In this document: positions 62,151 to 64,000 of the stretch, piece by piece
Position numbering within the stretch: position 1 is the first letter of the stretch
Layout: every line of letters starts with the position of its first letter
Assembly: GCF_014641495.1 (NCBI RefSeq)
Contig: NZ_BMHV01000008.1
Coordinates: 1-64,000, forward strand
Direction of reading: 5' to 3'
From: Terasakiella brassicae
GTDB lineage: Bacteria > Pseudomonadota > Alphaproteobacteria > Rhodospirillales > Terasakiellaceae
Length of the DNA stretch: 64,000 nt
Position numbers and translations under genes: made by a program
Notes under the pieces: model-generated
Seen by the model: only the letters and a program-made list of their open reading frames with translations
What the model was told of the DNA's origin: nothing
The model's database searches: none

Positions 62151-64000
62151 ATGAATTTAAGCAACAAAAAAATCTTTGCCTTTATTACGGTCTGTATTTT
62201 CGTTGCGGACGCACTGTTTGTTGCGATTAACTATTATAATGATCGTGAAAATCTGGAAGGCGATCTGAACGATCAAAGCGAACAGTACCAAACGGGGTTT
62301 GAGGTTGCCTTGACGATGACGATGGTCAATATGTCGCAATTGGCGACCTATGTGGCCCATGACCCTCGCATTCAAAAAATATTTGCCTTGGCGGCAGAGA
62401 GTTTTCAGCGTGAAGAAGCTCAGTCTGATAAAATGATGAGCGAAAAATGGCGCGCTGCCCTGTACGAGCAGGTGGCCAACAGTTGGGCGGAAATGAAAAA
62501 ACGGTTTTATGTGCGCCAACTGCATTTCCATGTGCCCCCGGATACCAGTTTGTTGCGGGTTCATCGTCCCGAAAAATGGGGCGATGACCTTTCACCGCTT
62601 CGTTATATGATCGTGGATGTGATGAAAGATCAGCAGCCAACGCAAGGGTTTGAACTGGGCCGCGTCTATGCGGGAATTCGCGGGGCTGTGCCAGTTTATG
62701 GGCCATCAAGGTTTGATGAGCAAGGGGCCTTTATCGGTGTGTTGGAGGCCGGAACGTCTTTTGCCGAGATTGTCGGGACGTTGCAGCGCCAAATTGGTGC
62801 GGACATTGCGGTTTTATTGAATGGAAAGCGTGTTTCCAGCGTGAAATGGAAAACAGGTACAGGGGGAGGCCATGCTGAAACATGTGCCTGTTTTATTGAG
62901 GCAACGACCAGTGACAGACTGTCGGATATACTGGACCAAATTGCCCCGAAGTTATTACCCCCGGGTGATCCGTTTAAATTGCGGACCGATATCATCATAC
63001 TGGATGACGAACGTTATATGCTGACCCGTTTTGGATTGCGCGATTATATCGGGATACGCGATCAGCATGACGAACCGGTGGGCGACATTTTAATGTGGTC
63101 AAAGGTCGAACATAAATTCGATACGCTTTATCAAAATACGCAAACCAATATTGTTTATGGCGTTTTCGGTTTTCTGTTTATTGAAATTTTGATTTTCTTT
63201 GGATTGCGTTCTGTTCAAGCCCATTTGAAAGATCAAGTCAAACGCCAAGCGGGTGAAATTACCATTCTTCTGGAAAAAACATTGGCGGCCAGCCGGGCCA
63301 AAAGTGAATTCCTCGCCAATATCAGTCACGAACTGAGAACCCCGATGATGGGGATCAAAGGTGGACTGGAGCTGTTGAAAAATAACCGTTCACTGGATCA
63401 GGAAGGGCGGCAGAATTTACAATTTCTGGATAATTCGGCCAATGCCATGATGTCGTTGGTGGATGACGTTCTGGACTTGTCCAAGATTGAAGCCGGGAAA
63501 ATGCATATTCATGTCACACCGGTTCAGCCCTATGTGCAATGTCGCGATATATGTGATGTGTTTCGAGCCAGTGCGCTGGGCAAAGGTCTTGTTTTGCACT
63601 TTACGTCCAACGTTGAGGAAAATGACTGGTATATGCTCGATGCCTTGCGATTTCGGCAAGTTCTATCGAACCTGATCAATAATGCGATTAAGTTTACGGA
63701 AAAAGGTTCGGTTGAAGTCCGGCTTGAGATCCAAAAAGGCGATGTTTGTGAGCGATTGAATGTGAAAGTTGTGGATACCGGAATTGGTCTGTCAGAAGAA
63801 CAAATCAAACGCATATTTGAACGTTTTACCCAAGCGGATGGTTCGACAACCAAAAAGTATGGCGGCAGTGGCCTTGGCTTGGCCATTTCACAGGAATTGG
63901 CAAACCTTTTAGGCGGCGAACTGACGGTTCAAAGTGAACCTGAAAAAGGAAGCTGTTTTGCCTTTTCCCTTCCAGTCGAACGCTGTGAAGAACCGCATGC
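62151..64000 (+). CDS. membrane sensor histidine kinase, 3' end beyond the window
   Basis: The open frame from ATG at 62151 runs off the window. A membrane segment (about 5-25) is followed by a periplasmic dCACHE_3-like sensor region with LHFHVPPDTSLLRVHRPEKW (two pieces). A second membrane helix lies near 325-350, then HisKA with ISHELRTPMMGIKGG and HATPase with LINNAIKFT, DTGIGLSEEQ and GGSGLGLAIS. About 616 residues are visible. The layout is that of hybrid kinases, so a receiver domain may follow outside the window. The ribosome-binding site is weak. Confidence 0.85.
   Translation, partial: MNLSNKKIFAFITVCIFVADALFVAINYYNDRENLEGDLNDQSEQYQTGFEVALTMTMVNMSQLATYVAHDPRIQKIFALAAESFQREEAQSDKMMSEKWRAALYEQVANSWAEMKKRFYVRQLHFHVPPDTSLLRVHRPEKWGDDLSPLRYMIVDVMKDQQPTQGFELGRVYAGIRGAVPVYGPSRFDEQGAFIGVLEAGTSFAEIVGTLQRQIGADIAVLLNGKRVSSVKWKTGTGGGHAETCACFIEATTSDRLSDILDQIAPKLLPPGDPFKLRTDIIILDDERYMLTRFGLRDYIGIRDQHDEPVGDILMWSKVEHKFDTLYQNTQTNIVYGVFGFLFIEILIFFGLRSVQAHLKDQVKRQAGEITILLEKTLAASRAKSEFLANISHELRTPMMGIKGGLELLKNNRSLDQEGRQNLQFLDNSANAMMSLVDDVLDLSKIEAGKMHIHVTPVQPYVQCRDICDVFRASALGKGLVLHFTSNVEENDWYMLDALRFRQVLSNLINNAIKFTEKGSVEVRLEIQKGDVCERLNVKVVDTGIGLSEEQIKRIFERFTQADGSTTKKYGGSGLGLAISQELANLLGGELTVQSEPEKGSCFAFSLPVERCEEPH

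Overview
This window is a chromosomal segment of an alphaproteobacterium, most likely a Rhodospirillales-type marine or freshwater spirillum; a Terasakiella-like genome of about 50 % GC would fit, but the sequence alone does not fix the genus. The evidence is gene order and family type: FYDLN-acid protein next to aroA, then cmk, rpsA, sppA, ihfB and lapA; an F0 operon atpI-atpB-atpE-atpF'-atpF with split b and b' subunits; an NDUFAF5-like methyltransferase, comF and grxC together; separate purS, purQ and purL; and an acetoacetyl-CoA synthetase. Most of the window is ordinary housekeeping DNA, densely packed and with many 4-nt start/stop overlaps.

Layout. 1-7.4 kb: tRNA-Ala(GGC), FYDLN protein, aroA, an AT-rich inserted methyltransferase, cmk, rpsA behind a structured leader, sppA, ihfB, lapA. 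7.4-11.9 kb: an accessory locus with a LysR regulator, a RimK-like ATP-grasp ligase with an RLAN-type N-terminus, two GNAT acetyltransferases, a small acidic exported protein and a coiled-coil protein. The ligase and the exported protein each follow one copy of the same 53-bp sequence. 11.9-15 kb: ion transport (CPA2 antiporter, MscS channel, ZntB). 15.1-16.9 kb: a preQ1-I riboswitch followed by queC-queD-queE. 17-21.5 kb: YgiQ radical SAM protein, a lipoprotein, a MaoC hydratase, an M23 peptidase and an AhpD-like protein. 21.5-24.8 kb: an internally deleted IS110-family remnant beside the F0 ATP synthase operon. 25-30 kb: Lrp regulator, small proteins (two are diverged tandem paralogues), radC, map, sfsA and a methyltransferase. 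30-37.3 kb: comF, grxC, a nitrilase-family amidase, a class III nucleotide cyclase, a small protein with a CheY-target-like C-terminus, cimA and trmJ.

37.3-44 kb (minus strand): a seven-gene cluster in which a fused GAF/PP2C phosphatase/HATPase protein and its STAS partner lead directly into an Mla-type lipid transporter (MlaE, MlaF, MlaD and auxiliary lipoprotein) and a 23S rRNA methyltransferase. 44-56.4 kb: an EAL-CBS-GGDEF protein, polyphosphate:AMP phosphotransferase, pterin dehydratase, a Lon-like protease, an SH3 protein, a D-2-hydroxyacid dehydrogenase, ChaC, acetoacetyl-CoA synthetase and an HD-GYP protein. 56.5-60.5 kb: purC-purS-purQ-purL. 60.6-64 kb: a repeat, a deoxyribosyltransferase-like possible defence gene, a small hypothetical gene and the 5' part of a sensor kinase cut by the window edge.

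The best candidates for undescribed biology are the ATP-grasp/GNAT/exported-protein locus with its paired upstream sequences, and the coupling of a phospho-switch (phosphatase-kinase plus STAS) to the Mla transporter. Smaller leads are the IS110 deletion derivative with its palindromes, the composite repeat near 52.3 kb, the CheY-target-like tail at 34.2 kb and the deoxyribosyltransferase-like gene at 61 kb. Function calls come from recognising families in translated sequence; no database search was run.
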